From: Hymenolepis diminuta
Taxonomy: Eukaryota; Platyhelminthes; Cestoda; Cyclophyllidea; Hymenolepididae
Direction: 5' to 3'
DNA length: 64,000 nt
Assembly: GCA_900708905.1 (NCBI GenBank)
Contig: CAADRB010000016.1
Location: 1,493,000 to 1,556,999, forward strand
Numbering within the stretch: position 1 is the stretch's first letter; each line of letters begins with the position of its first letter. The position numbers and the translations under genes were made by a program. Of this stretch, positions 50,901 to 61,560 are shown in pieces. The notes under the pieces are model-generated. The model was given only the letters and a program-made list of their open reading frames with translations. It did no database searches and was not told the origin of the DNA.

Positions 50901-51427
50901 TTACAAAACTAATTTTATAGGCTCATTTCGTTTATTATGACCTTCAGATTTTGGAACATTTTTCTCAATTACCGTTCCGGGATTTGATCTGCCTGAAGCC
51001 TCAGATACCTCCTCAGAGATATAATAGTCCATGACGGAATTGGGCACAACCAAGATGTCATTTTGTGATATAAGATCGGTTAATCTTCGCATGTTAATAT
51101 TAGATGTTATGCTCGGTCTTTCGGGCCTCTTTCGAAAGCAAGAGCAGAACAGATCTTGAAGACGACTTTTAGATTCTGGCGTTTCTAAAAGTGATATGAG
51201 TTGGCATATTTTCAAAGCATTAAAAAAAGAGATTCTAGTATGTTACTTAAATATATAAGTAGTCAATATTATATCAATTATTCTACTCTACCTACCAAAT
51301 AAGATTGAATTAGTAGACTCCACATTTACTTGTACATTAGTTTCTTTCATTCCAGCAACTTCTGATTCCAAAACTTGGGCAAAATTTAAATTCTTTTTAA
51401 TAGATACTTTTGTTTTATAAGATGTGA
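50901..51427 (-). CDS. Tentative 3' part of an unrecognised gene, two exons, at least 155 aa
   Basis: Exon a (51427-51292) begins after TTTTCTTTCAG and codes a lysine-, valine- and asparagine-rich peptide including NLNFAQVLESEV. A 57-nt intron (AG/GTAGAG to TACTAG) joins it in phase to exon b (51234-50901), which reads 110 residues to a stop with LLETPESKSRLQDLF, MRRLTDLISQNDILVVP and SEGHNKRNEP. The C-terminal half looks polar and partly disordered. The first nucleotide of codon 1 must come from an upstream exon that I could not identify. ATTAAA, a polyadenylation-signal variant, lies on this strand near 50855. I recognise no family. The length, phase and balanced composition of exon b make chance less likely. 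Confidence 0.4.
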
Positions 51428-54400
51428 CTGAAAGAAAATTGTCTAGGTTTTAATTGTTGATCAGCTGTTCTTCAAATTTTATCGATTTATTTTTCCTGAA
51501 GGTTAAGATATTTAAATTCAGTTAGGCTATTATAAAGGAACAGTTTGTAAAGTAGGTAGTAAATTTTCTGAAACTCCTGCACAGCGCGTAATAAAACTTT
51601 AAAAAAAACTAAATATTGAGTAAGATCTAGAGTAATTTCATTTGTCAGTTCCTTCAACTATTAAATAAATTAGAGAAGGTTTGTGAAATAAGTAATCTTG
51701 AAAACACACACATTCAGAACTGCTTTCCTTAATTACTAGTATCAATAATTATTACACTCTACCCAACGACATTCAAAGCTTATCAACTCTTTATTAGGCC
51801 CCGATTTCTCCCTTTAAAAAGATCTTAGTTTATGATAAATATCATAAAATGTCACACCTCCCTGCCTCCAGTGAATATTAAATTGAAAGTTTCTCATGGG
51901 TTTGGTACTAAGATCGTCCTACGGATTTATTCACTCTTAATAAATGCTAGCACGTTGCTGATTGATAAATTCACTCTCTCAGTTTACTGGCTCACATAAA
52001 CAACTTGCTCCGTCTGACCTCAAAAATCATACTCCAACGAGTTTTTTTATGTATGTTTGCAACAGGATTTAGCAACATATTGAACTATATTTCCCTTTAC
52101 AAAGGAGAGAAATCAGTTTCTTCCTTTTGACTAGACATTTGTTTAATAGATTGTTTTCATTTGCGAAATAAGTCTGATAGGAGACTTATATCTTTCAATA
52201 TTATATTTAAAAATGTGAGTAAAAGTAGAATTTGTAGGAGTTGCCAGACTTAAAAAAGTCCTTCAGGCCTTAAGATTTTTCGATATCCATAGCTTAGCTT
52301 TCAAGGTGATTGGGCTAAAGTTGTATTAGACATCGGTTTTCTAAGGTTAAGATTCGTATTCGTTTGCATTACTTTGTTATTCCGTATTACACGATTCAGC
52401 CCACATTTATCTGAAAGGATACACCTGAGTTGACCAATCTCATCTTAAAGACAACAGTCGGTATTACTAGTCTTCAACTTCAAAAATAGTTGATGAGTTT
52501 CAATACTAATATTTAGTATCTTCTCTTCATGAATTGCTATATTTAATATTAGGGTTACTTCAAAGGCTCTAAAAATTTGCTTCTGATTTGTGCAAACGTC
52601 CTGCATCCTCAAAAGAATTAATCACCTACTGAACGAATAAATTCCTTGTTTGATGATAAATGACTGAACATTAGATAGGATGACTTGTGGCATTCACCAG
52701 GATATGACAAATGACTAGCAGTATGAAGAATTTTCGAGGGAGAAACACCACCAGTTCAAAACAAAGAGACCATCCGATTCAAACGTGCAGACAAACAACG
52801 GTGATTCTATTTCTAGTTGAATGAACAAAAAGATGTTGATCGTTCCACTCGCTGTTATCGTAAACCATGCATTGAGATGATATGCGGAATTGTTCCAAAT
52901 ATTGAAGCGTAAAGTTACTTGCATAGGTAGAAAAATACGGAGCCGCCCTCGTTTACTGGATAAAGATTAGAGTAAAATATGACTCTTGTATCACTCACTG
53001 AAGACTGACAATAGGAGAGTGGTTGCTTGGCTTGGAAATTCCCTTCTGCCTGGACTTAACGACCCTTGATAGACGTCTTTGTGTCTCATGACAACAGTAT
53101 CACCCTTAAGTTCATCCTTAATAAACAAAACAGCTCATATTTTACTAAATCACCTGTGATTGATCCTTGTAAAATTATATGATTCGAGGATAGGTTGACG
53201 AGTCTAAAGGCATACGGGATAGTAAAAAAGCAGACTTGTTCTTTAACCAGCTTTTTCCCATAATTTTTGAAGCCCAATCTACTTGCCACCTATTATCTCA
53301 CTATTTCGCCCTCATGGTCTCTGCTTTTCCCAGTGAACTTCGCTAATTGCAAAATTGCATTCTCTTTCACTTCCTTTGCAGTGGAGACCGTGAGAAGTCA
53401 GATGGGACATATGCCTCAAAATAACCTGAGTTGGTTCAAATGGACTGAACAATACCACATTAAATCTTTAAATATTTGCTAATTTTTATAATAACAACAG
53501 TCCAGTCTCACAATAGTCTGCCCTAACTTCAAGTGAATAATATCAACCTATTGAACTATTTCATATGCATTTCGATATGTTCTCGTTCTTTTCACATAAG
53601 TAAGGATCAAGTCGCTTACTCACTTTACAATCTAAACTTTACTTCTCCGCCTTACAAATCTGATTTCGTACAAGTCGACCCTAAACTCACTGTATCTACA
53701 ACGATTATTAGTTATGACAACCTTGAATAGATGCCTTATACCTACTCCACACTCTGCAGTATATGGTCATAGCTTTGGAAGATTACCATAAGACCCACTT
53801 TCTAGGAAACGATAAACGTCAGACCTTATTTAGTGATAACCTTACGATAAAATATCAAGGAATTATCAGCGTTATTTAATCCAGAGAGAAGAAATAACGA
53901 GAAAACCTGATGAACCTCAGGAAAACTTTACCGGGGAGCTAAATAAAATGCCCATTTTTTAAGGAGCTTCCACTTTAATTGAAAAAATACAAATTCCTTG
54001 CTACTGGTATGTAAAAAGTAGATTAGTGTTTTATTAGACTAACTAATTAAAAAATATCTTATTTATCCAGGGGGTTGAATGCAACATCAATGAAAACTAC
54101 GTAGGGAATGATACTTGAAATATCGTTATCCTCCAATAAACAGTTCCACAGAGGAACTTACTCAACCAATGCATATCTCTCGTGGTTTCATTCTAATATT
54201 GCCCTAAGCGGCGGCCAGAGTAAATTCCAATTTCTCGCAAAAAACTTACTAGTACGCCCTTGCTAACAACTACTCAATGCCAGATAAAAGAGTTCTGCTG
54301 TCTTCGCAAAGCAAACACACATTACAGTTTAACCAACAAGAGGTAACGTTAAAAAATACCATCATATAAGTGAGGAAAAAGAATAATTGGAAGGTTACTT

Positions 54401-54457
54401 TAACTGTATGTTTACACGCAAGAGATTGACTATATAAAACGCCATCATTTGTCTCAG
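51428..54457. other. Gene-free stretch
   Basis: Upstream exons of the 50.9-51.4 kb candidate may lie at the left end. A minus-strand open piece at about 51475-51655 (with LLRAVQEFQKIYYLLYKLF) is helical in character but has no usable GT donor. No repeats were recognised, and the 3' UTR of the TFAM-like gene is at the right end. Confidence 0.45.
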
Positions 54458-55286
54458 TTACTTTTTGGAGGATTTTTTGGGACTTTCTTGTGCAGCGGCA
54501 GCTGCTGTCTTGCTCCTTTCATGCTTAGCGTAGAAACGGTTAATAAGAACAGATTTGCGCTCTGAATAGGTGATTCCATGATTTTCGCACCAAGTTTTCA
54601 GTTCACGCAGACGAGCTAATTTATTCTCCATTGCTTGATTAACGTATGGCTGTTAATAAACACATATAATATCTGCTCGTTCAATTTGAAACATAAAACT
54701 AAAAAAACGCACCTCTTTAGAACTTTCGTCAAGACCATTCCAGGCTTTTGAAGCATCAGCCAACTTAGATGTCATATCTTTCAAATTCATTCCCTTATTT
54801 CCAGTAAGCCGTTCGTGGATAAAAACCTGATATCCAGTGATCGGTAAAGGTCGTGGAAATCCATTCTTTCTAGCTAACTAAGAAAGAGGTAGAAAATTAA
54901 GTATGTAGACAAAAGCGAGTGCCCACTACCAGAATTAGAAGAAAAGTACCGTTAACTTTTTGCGATCCTCCATTTTCTCTTTTTCTGACTTGGGAGTAGG
55001 CACAGATATGTTTGAAGATAGTTTTTGAAGTTCTGATGCCGGCGTAGCTTTATACATTTGACTAAGCTTCTTCATTATCTCAGTTGATTTAAGTTCTGGA
55101 TGTTTAGTTTTTACATCATTGAAATGCAATTTGACAAATGATGGGAAAACGGGGGCTTTGCGAACTTCTGTAACTAGCAACCGGTGAAAAACCTGGCTGT
55201 TGCTAGAGATTCTACAATCGTATTTATTAACAAAAAAATAACTTAGCAAACTTTAAAAGTGAGAACCCATGAGTAAAATTTAACAT
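54458..55286 (-). CDS. TFAM-like mitochondrial HMG-box protein, 4 exons, about 217 aa
   Basis: Probable mitochondrial DNA-packaging and transcription factor. Exons (minus strand): 55286-55252, 55211-54950, 54877-54713, 54649-54458; introns are 40, 72 and 63 nt and all phases agree. The N-terminus (MLNFTHGFSLLK then serine- and arginine-containing residues) has no acidic residue before about residue 27 and looks like a mitochondrial presequence. Residues 30-78 (PVFPSFVKLHF... ELQKLSS) resemble a degenerate first HMG box. Residues 107-170 form a clearer second box with FPRPLPITGYQVFIHE, W145 and PYVNQAMENKLARL. A basic, alanine-rich tail (TAAAAAQ, SPKKSSKK) ends the protein. Two boxes, a leader and a basic tail at 217 residues match the TFAM plan (human TFAM is 246 residues). 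The first box carries Tyr where HMG boxes usually have Trp. The alternative is another divergent tandem-HMG protein. It is transcribed away from the TCHP gene. Confidence 0.68.
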
Positions 55287-56000
55287 TTTCACAACTTGGG
55301 TCACAATTTAAAACGTCCAATCTTATTCAATGATATTAAACAAATTTTAAATATTTCAAAGATTATATTCTCCACAATTTGTAAAAATTTAAAACATTAT
55401 TACTTAAACATTAACATAAATATTGTCCTGCGTTCATGGTTAACTTTTTAAATTAGTTTGGAATATTCACAACAATCATGTTCAATACATTGAGTCGAAG
55501 AACATGAGTTTGGAACTTTACGTAGAGAACGCACAACATTGAAACTTATAACAGCGAAAAGTAAGAGTTCCTAAGTCTGTTTCCTTTCTCACCGCTAAAT
55601 TCCCTCCACAGTTTCTGAAATATAATATATGTAATTTAAATTTAGATCTATTTGGCACATGCATTTTATAATTTATAAGTATTTTTTTATGTTTCTGTTG
55701 CGTAGTTTTCATTAATCTCGAATTTTACCTTTGATTGATGACTTGTACAGGATAAACATTTCTGTAGCTGAAGCACATTTTTAAGAATATTTAATGAAAA
55801 TTAGCTAAACTATCGAATTACTTGTGGTTTACAAAGGAATAAAATCATTTTTTCTATAAACTAGTCGCTTAATTACATGTTTTAATTTCTGACAAATATC
55901 TCGGGGGAAATTATGTTCTCATTTAGCATTTATCAAATTTAGCCCTCAAAGTAAGTATTTGAACAAAAATACGAGTCCTTTTTGTTTAGCATTTATTTCT
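55287..56000. promoter_or_regulatory. Short intergenic region between two divergent genes, possible bidirectional promoter
   Basis: These 714 bases separate the ATG of the TFAM-like gene (minus strand) from the first ATG of the TCHP transcript (plus strand). The sequence is AT-rich with no repeat copy recognised. Open frames on the minus strand near 55518-55712 lack coding character. The spacing suggests shared regulation; no core promoter element was identified with confidence. Confidence 0.35.
55978..55989 (+). promoter_or_regulatory. Candidate trans-splice acceptor upstream of TCHP
   Basis: A pyrimidine-rich run ending in AG (CCTTTTTGTTTAG) lies 52 bases before the TCHP start codon at 56041, and no upstream exon is evident. 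In flatworms a proportion of mRNAs receive a spliced leader at such sites. It could equally be an ordinary acceptor for an undetected 5' UTR exon, or chance. Confidence 0.3.
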
Positions 56001-56051
56001 ATGGCAACGCGTAAGGCTCCTCTTCAAACCTACAAGGACGATGGCGAATAA
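56001..56051 (+). other. Upstream ORF overlapping the TCHP start codon
   Basis: A 16-codon frame opens at ATG 56001 (MATRKAPLQTYKDDGE) and stops at 56051, overlapping the presumed TCHP start (56041) in another frame. If the mRNA starts before 56001, this frame would be met first and could lower translation of the main protein. It does not continue into any TCHP exon. Confidence 0.35.
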
Positions 56052-57860
56052 CAAGTCAAGAAATTTATACGAGACGTTAATGATTAAACGTAGAAATGCT
56101 GAGACCAAAAGGCAGAATGATCTTAGAGAAAATAATAAATTCTTTCGCGACTCAGCAATTAAAGCCAGACAAGAAAAGAGATGGACATCTGACAACTTTT
56201 TCAACCATAGGTATTCCGATATTTCTTAGGCCTCAAAATTTAGTATGATTTCTTACCTCATGTCAGATAAGGATGCAATTAAGAATAAACTTAGTTTAAA
56301 GAGAGAGAAATTGCGCAATTTGCTTAGGGAAGAATCGAGGCTTTATGAGGTAGTTCGTTTATTCTAATATTTATATAATCTAAATTAGTATGCACTTAGT
56401 CAATCATTAGGAGGAACCAGCCCTCCATTTTTGCAATCAGGTGATAGATTTAAATATGAAAACGATTCATCACAGGTATGTGTTTTTTATATTTTAATAA
56501 ACCGTCTGTTAGTATGAAGATATTGGACAACCTCGTTATGAAATTGATTCAATGGCATGTTCAAACAACAAAAAAGATACTTCGGTAGTAATCGTTTGTT
56601 ATTAAGCAAATCTAATCAACTCAATTTTGATCTTTATCCTTTTATTTTACTCTTTAGTTTGATCGGGGTGATGTTGTAGATAATTCTTTCTGTAATTCTG
56701 AAGCTTCTGGTGATTTCCCTTCTGAAATCCAAAAAAATGAGCATATTTTGAATCAGAAAATGGACGAGCTGAAAAATTTTGATGTTGAAGTAACTTGTTT
56801 TCATAATTCCGTTGTGATTTTTACATTTGGCTTATTTGCGTTTATATTACTTAAGGCAAATTTTAAATAACTGTTTTTGACAACACTAAGATATGACTGC
56901 GGTTATTCCTTTTGTTCAATTATTTTTTTATAACTTTGATAGAATTTCAAATGTCTTCTTTTTAATTTAATTTCCTCAATCTTAGTCCAAAGAACTGGAT
57001 AATATAGAAAAGGAAATACTAGATCATCAGCAAAATATACAACGTTTGATGGATGAGAGAAAAGAACTGGTTGTATCGCGACTCCAAAGACGCTTTGAGA
57101 AAATACTCCTTCGTCAGCAAGCGGCAGGTCTAAGGCGTCGATCGCGACAAGTTCAAGATGACCTCATTTCCGATTTAGCTTGGTTAGACCGCCTTCTTAC
57201 TTTGGAAGGTGAAGAAGAAGGAGGTCAGATTAAAGAGGTAAAAAAAATACTTGACGAGGTATTACAACGTGAAAAACGTCATGAAGCAGACTTGGGTGAT
57301 CTTCTTTCGTAAGTAGTTGACTGCTTAAATGGATTTAATTAGCATTGGTAGCATTTTTTAAAGCGGCTTTTATTTCTGAATGCGTAGATCAGAGGTGCTG
57401 GAATTAGCTAGAAAAAGAGAAGAGGAGTGGAGAAATGAAGCTGAAGCTCGTGATAAACTGTTGAACGATGTAAGAATTTCTCGTTTGTAAAATATTCTAC
57501 TTACTGGTTTTAAGTAGAATATTTCATTTACACCAGGTTATTGCTGAGTGCCAAGAAAGAGTGAACAGTCGTTTGAAGGCGCTGAAGTTCATGAAATCTG
57601 AACATAAAGAGAAATATGCCAGGCTGATGGACGCGATTAAAGCTGCCAAAGCATCATCTCAGATTCACCACCAATCGGGTAAGAACAATGTGGAAGGTTG
57701 CCAACTTCAAATACCATCTCGCATTAATGAAACGGATAATGGGTACATGAATGACAGAAATGAATTGGGCGATAATTTTGACCCCGTAGATGAAGCTCCA
57801 AATTCGAGAAGTATTGAGCCTCCAATTCCAAATCACAGGCGCAAAACACAACTATGGTAG
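56041..57860 (+). CDS. TCHP: Trichoplein (TCHP) homologue, 8 exons, about 431 aa
   Basis: Coiled-coil protein of centrioles, basal bodies and keratin filaments; in vertebrates it controls ciliogenesis through Aurora A. Exons: 56041-56210, 56244-56349, 56389-56475, 56513-56584, 56658-56789, 56986-57308, 57388-57469, 57537-57860. Introns are 33, 39, 37, 73, 196, 79 and 67 nt; the exons sum to 1296 nt in one frame. The N-terminus carries the trichoplein-like block NDLRENNKFFRDS (residues 26-38), then EKRW and SMISY, then KREKLRNLLREESRL (76-90). The C-terminal half (190-370) is a highly charged helix with LRRRSRQVQDDL, REKRHEADLGDLL, RKREEEWRNEAEARDKLL and RVNSRLKALKFMKSEHKEK, in the order seen in the trichohyalin-plectin-homology region. 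Residues 93-189 are poorly conserved and low in coiled-coil character. The protein ends in RRKTQLW; human TCHP has 498 residues, so the central coil is shorter. It is head to head with the TFAM-like gene. Confidence 0.86.
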
Positions 57861-57904
57861 CGGTTGATTTTTATTATCTGATAATTTTTTAAAATTTATC
57901 TGAT

Positions 57905-57910
57905 AATAAA
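57905..57910 (+). terminator. Polyadenylation signal of TCHP
   Basis: A canonical AATAAA lies 45 bases after the TCHP stop codon in AT-rich sequence. The distance is typical of a compact 3' UTR. Confidence 0.5.
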
Positions 57911-58379
57911 ATGCGCATTTATCCAATCAATTTTTTTCATATCAATTTTTCGCCGAAATTGCATAAAAGGTGTCATTCTGATAAGTTATTCTTTAATCGC
58001 CATCAATCGTTTGTGATTGCCAAATTTACCATCCAACGCCAAGGTAAAAGAATGCTTTTGGAATGAGTTGAGTTGGATTCAGAGTAAAATTGGGGGAAAA
58101 ATGCAGGATTACACATTGAAAGAACATTCTGATTATATTAATTGTTGGTAAGCATTCAGTAGTAGCTCTATCCCACAGACATTTATATGCCGCGTTCTCA
58201 AGTGTTAACGCTTTACTGAATCTATTAGATATCTCCTAAGCATTCATTTCTGTAAAAATTAGTTCACGGAAATGGTTGACCTTTCCACTACGAACACGTA
58301 CTTGCCAGCTTATCAGTGAAAAATGAATTTCTATTATTACTGGATATCTTGGTGACTCGTATTGTGAGACCATCCTCAC

Positions 58380-58492
58380 ATCCAGTTTTAATTATTTGTG
58401 ACTAAATATGCTATTTGAGTCACTATACACCGAAGATAATCGAATCCATGGCCTCCGATTTCGTAAACTTGTATTTTGACCGCTACGTCCCT
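58380..58492 (-). mobile_element. SINE-like element, copy 8, antisense
   Basis: On the minus strand: CGTAGCGGTCAAAATACAAG, TTTACGAAATCGGAGGCCAT, GGATTCGATTATCTTCGGTG, then AGTGACTCAAATAGC. The GG(C/T)CATGGATTCGATT block, with its B-box-like core, is nearly identical to the 44.5 kb copy. The 3' part is not clearly recognisable. Confidence 0.55.
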
Positions 58493-59316
58493 GGTACGTG
58501 AAAATCTCTGTTCAACAGTCTGGTAGTTTATTATAGGCATCGGCTTATCTTAGAGCTATCAGTACTACATTTCAGTGATGAAGTACAAAGCTAAAAACAC
58601 AAAGTGCCTTTGTGACCTCATCATTTCATTTATTGATATTGAATTAATTGATATTAGTCCACAAACTTGCCCGATCAACGTAAGATTTAGAGAATAAGAT
58701 GTACACCAACCGAAATTACATGTAACGAAGGCAGGGGAAAGTGAAATATGAGGACTTTGGTCATAAAACTGGAATATTTCCCCAGTGTTCAAATTTGGAT
58801 TTGCTTCTGACTATCTTTTAACATCATCTTGTACTAAGATATTTGAGTGTCCTAACATACTTCAGAGCCTGCTAGATGATAACCACAAAGAGTATCGATC
58901 TTCAAGTATATACTTTTGCAATCACGAATTCCATAACATTCATCTGAAACTGCACATTATTTAAAGATCGGATGGGGGGACAGCAAATTTTCAAGATTTG
59001 CCGTAAATAAGTTTGCCTTTATTAACATTCATCTCTTAATGACCAGATCTATGAATCCATAATCCTTTACAGAGATAGATTTTTCTTCATGTGATCAATT
59101 AATGACAAATGTGAGTTCTCTGCCTTAAAGAAATTACAGCTAAAAAGTCGGATCCCATCATTCGCTCTCTCTTAAATTGAAGGCTTAATTTACAATCAAG
59201 CGTAGAGATCTGAGCTTTAGAAAGTAGTTTAGATGTTTATTTCATTTGATTAACTTCCGATTCATGCAATTCTAGAACTCAATGTGATATCATATTCATG
59301 AGATGGTATAAGAAAA

Positions 59317-59535
59317 CAGTGGTGCAGCGCTTAATGTGCTTGTCTGCTAACCTGGAAGTCACGATTTCGATACTCACTCTAAGGATGAAATAGGTAACAG
59401 CACTGCTTGAGTCGGACTAACAAAGAAGATGACAGAATCTGAGTTCCTCACCTGGGGAACTTCACGATGTTGCTTATTGCCCATTATGAATGCTGGTAAA
59501 CTCATTAATGGAATAATGGGATGAGTCATCAATCT
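59317..59535 (+). mobile_element. SINE-like element, copy 9
   Basis: Head CAGTGGTGCAGCGCTTAATG, TGCTTGTCTGCTAACCTGGA and AGTCACGATTTCGATACTCA (degenerate B box), then GAGTCGGACTAACAAAGAAG, ATGACAGAATCTGAGTTCCT, CACCTGGGGAACTTCACGAT, ATGAATGCTGGTAAACTC and TTAATGGAATAATGGG. The 3' end has its own small insertion relative to the other copies. Confidence 0.65.
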
Positions 59536-60767
59536 TCACTCCCAAGTATTATGGGATACCAGGGCTCTGACAATTACTACCCAGTTATCATTATTCATGT
59601 GGGGACGCAAACACCGACTAAACAAGAGTGACCGTGCCCCATAAATATACACGTATATATGATGTTTTCAAATTTGTGTTCAATACATCGGAATTGCTTC
59701 ACAGTTATTCACTTAACTTATTCCATCAGTATTTGGGCAGGTTCGCACATCAAATCTGCATTTGATAAGTATCTTACAAGAGGTACAAAATAGAGTTCAT
59801 ATGTCTAAAGGGTTGACACCATTCATCAAAATCCAAGACCGAGAGCATGACACCTTGAATCTCTCTCTTTCAAAAGAGACGAGAAAATATTGAGTGAACT
59901 TAGCTTCTATTCAGACAACCCAAGTGTATGGAAGGCTAGCTATATTTTATACACAGTAAAAATTGCATTTGTAGGTGTACTTTAAAAGGTCAAAACGTTT
60001 TTTTACCAATTGTAGAACAGTTTAGTTCAAACAGGAAAATACACTTTCATGAAGTTAATGAAAATGTTTAAATTTTAGTCCACGTTCGCATTTATTTATT
60101 TCAGGACATCTGACATTAACGAAAGACGACCCATTCCATATTAGATTGATAGCTGTGGATATCGAAACTCTTTGATAATATCCCTTCCAATGTAGTACTA
60201 AGTACGCAAGTTGAATGCTGAAAATGTATCTTAATGGTCCCCTACTTCAAAGCGAAGACATTTGCCCTTAATAACTTTTGTCATGTGATCAGCTAATTAA
60301 AATATGAATAATTTATAAATGCCAATTAGTCGCTCATTAAGCTAAAAGGAAATTTTATTCTTTTAAATCACTGATTCAAAGTGATCTCCAAGTAACCTTA
60401 CTATGACCACCATCTCAAGATTTCTAAAGGTATTGAAACCAATGAGCAATCACTTATCGATCTTCCAATCAAATAGCGTACGTCAGGTAAAGCATTCCAC
60501 AAAGGTCCTATTATCGGTTACTAATAAAAAATTGGAATTTTTAAAATGAAATGATAAAATTGTATATTTTATTAATATCCTAAAACACACCAAAAATCAA
60601 TCACAATTCTCGCACAAGGAATGGTAGAATAGTCAGAAATCAAAAAATCGATCCCAGTTATTTATTGAGACCATTGAGTCCACCCTGAGTGAACGCAACT
60701 TACGCAGCTCTGATATATGAAAACTGTAAAATGCGGAATATTATGAAGGATCATTTACCTTCTCAAC

Positions 60768-61017
60768 TATTGGAAGAAAAAAGTTGATTGAAGTGACAAG
60801 ACAGACTCGTCTTGATATGATAATACCCCTCAATAATCCTTGAACATCGAAAGCAAGCATTTGTTGTAATCTAGGGGACAAATGACGAAACTTGAATTTT
60901 AGAAGGTGAACTGATAATAGGCAAATATTTTACAATCCGAATCCAAAAATCAAATTAAATAATACTCTTTGATACTTTGTCCTCTGTATTTTTTTAATCC
61001 ACCATCCCCCCCCCCCC
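60768..61017 (+). repeat. R2 interspersed repeat, copy 6, ending in a poly-C run
   Basis: Contains GAAGAAAAAAGTTGATTGAA, GTGACAAGACAGACTCGTCT, TAGGGGACAAATGACGAAAC, TTGAATTTTAGAAGGTGAAC, TTTTACAATCCGAATCCAAA, CTCTTTGATACTTTGTCCTC and a terminal run of C that ends at an assembly gap. It is closely parallel to the 14.8 kb copy at the 5' end. Confidence 0.5.
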
Positions 61018-61018
61018 A

Positions 61019-61021
61019 NNN
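61019..61021. other. Assembly gap (3 N) after poly-C
   Basis: Three undetermined bases follow a C run at the end of an R2 copy, probably a homopolymer sequencing failure. Confidence 1.
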
Positions 61022-61329
61022 CCTTTTATCATTTTTGGGACCTCTGTTACTAACTAACTGCTAGATTTTTGAATGATAAATTATAAATACTAGCTAAGCT
61101 CTTTTTAACGTGCAAGTGCCCAACAATAAAGTGACTAATAATGACCCTGATTTTCCTTAGTGAGCTAATCCGACCTACCACTAATCCACAACAACTTTAG
61201 AATACGAAGACTTGTGTTTGGGTATGATTTCGCCATCTTCCTTAGTGAGAGACGGTGAAGTAGACTTTGTCTACAAATACACTCTCTCCATTTGCTACAG
61301 TCTGTCGGCAAAAATTTTTCCGCGTCAAT

Positions 61330-61560
61330 TATGAATCAATTCGTCTAGCATTGTCTACGAGACACACATAGATGAGTCACGCCGACGTTTTCTCAGAACA
61401 GAAAGAGAAACCGACGTAGTCTGATTATATGATGACGACGGCTCCGTCCGGTTCTCTCTGTCCGACTAACTGGCTGGCTTCCCGAGTCTGCATGGCATTC
61501 ATGTATGCATGCTCGACTAAACTAACTCTGTTATTATTATTTGGGAGGGAGAGTTTAACT
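61330..61560. promoter_or_regulatory. GC/CpG-rich stretch, possible promoter or 5' exon
   Basis: Many CpG dinucleotides (CACGCCGACG, ACGACGGCTCCGTCCGG) stand out from the AT-rich flanks. On the minus strand an ATG at 61607 opens a 60-codon frame (MTIKMSLPHVPIFPSKVKL at its start) running through it to 61425. The frame is unrecognised and may be chance. Confidence 0.25.

Noticed and set aside
51475..51655. Minus-strand helical open piece (LLRAVQEFQKIYYLLYKLF)
   Set aside because: There is no usable GT donor at its 3' end to join the exon at 51427, and it has no start codon.
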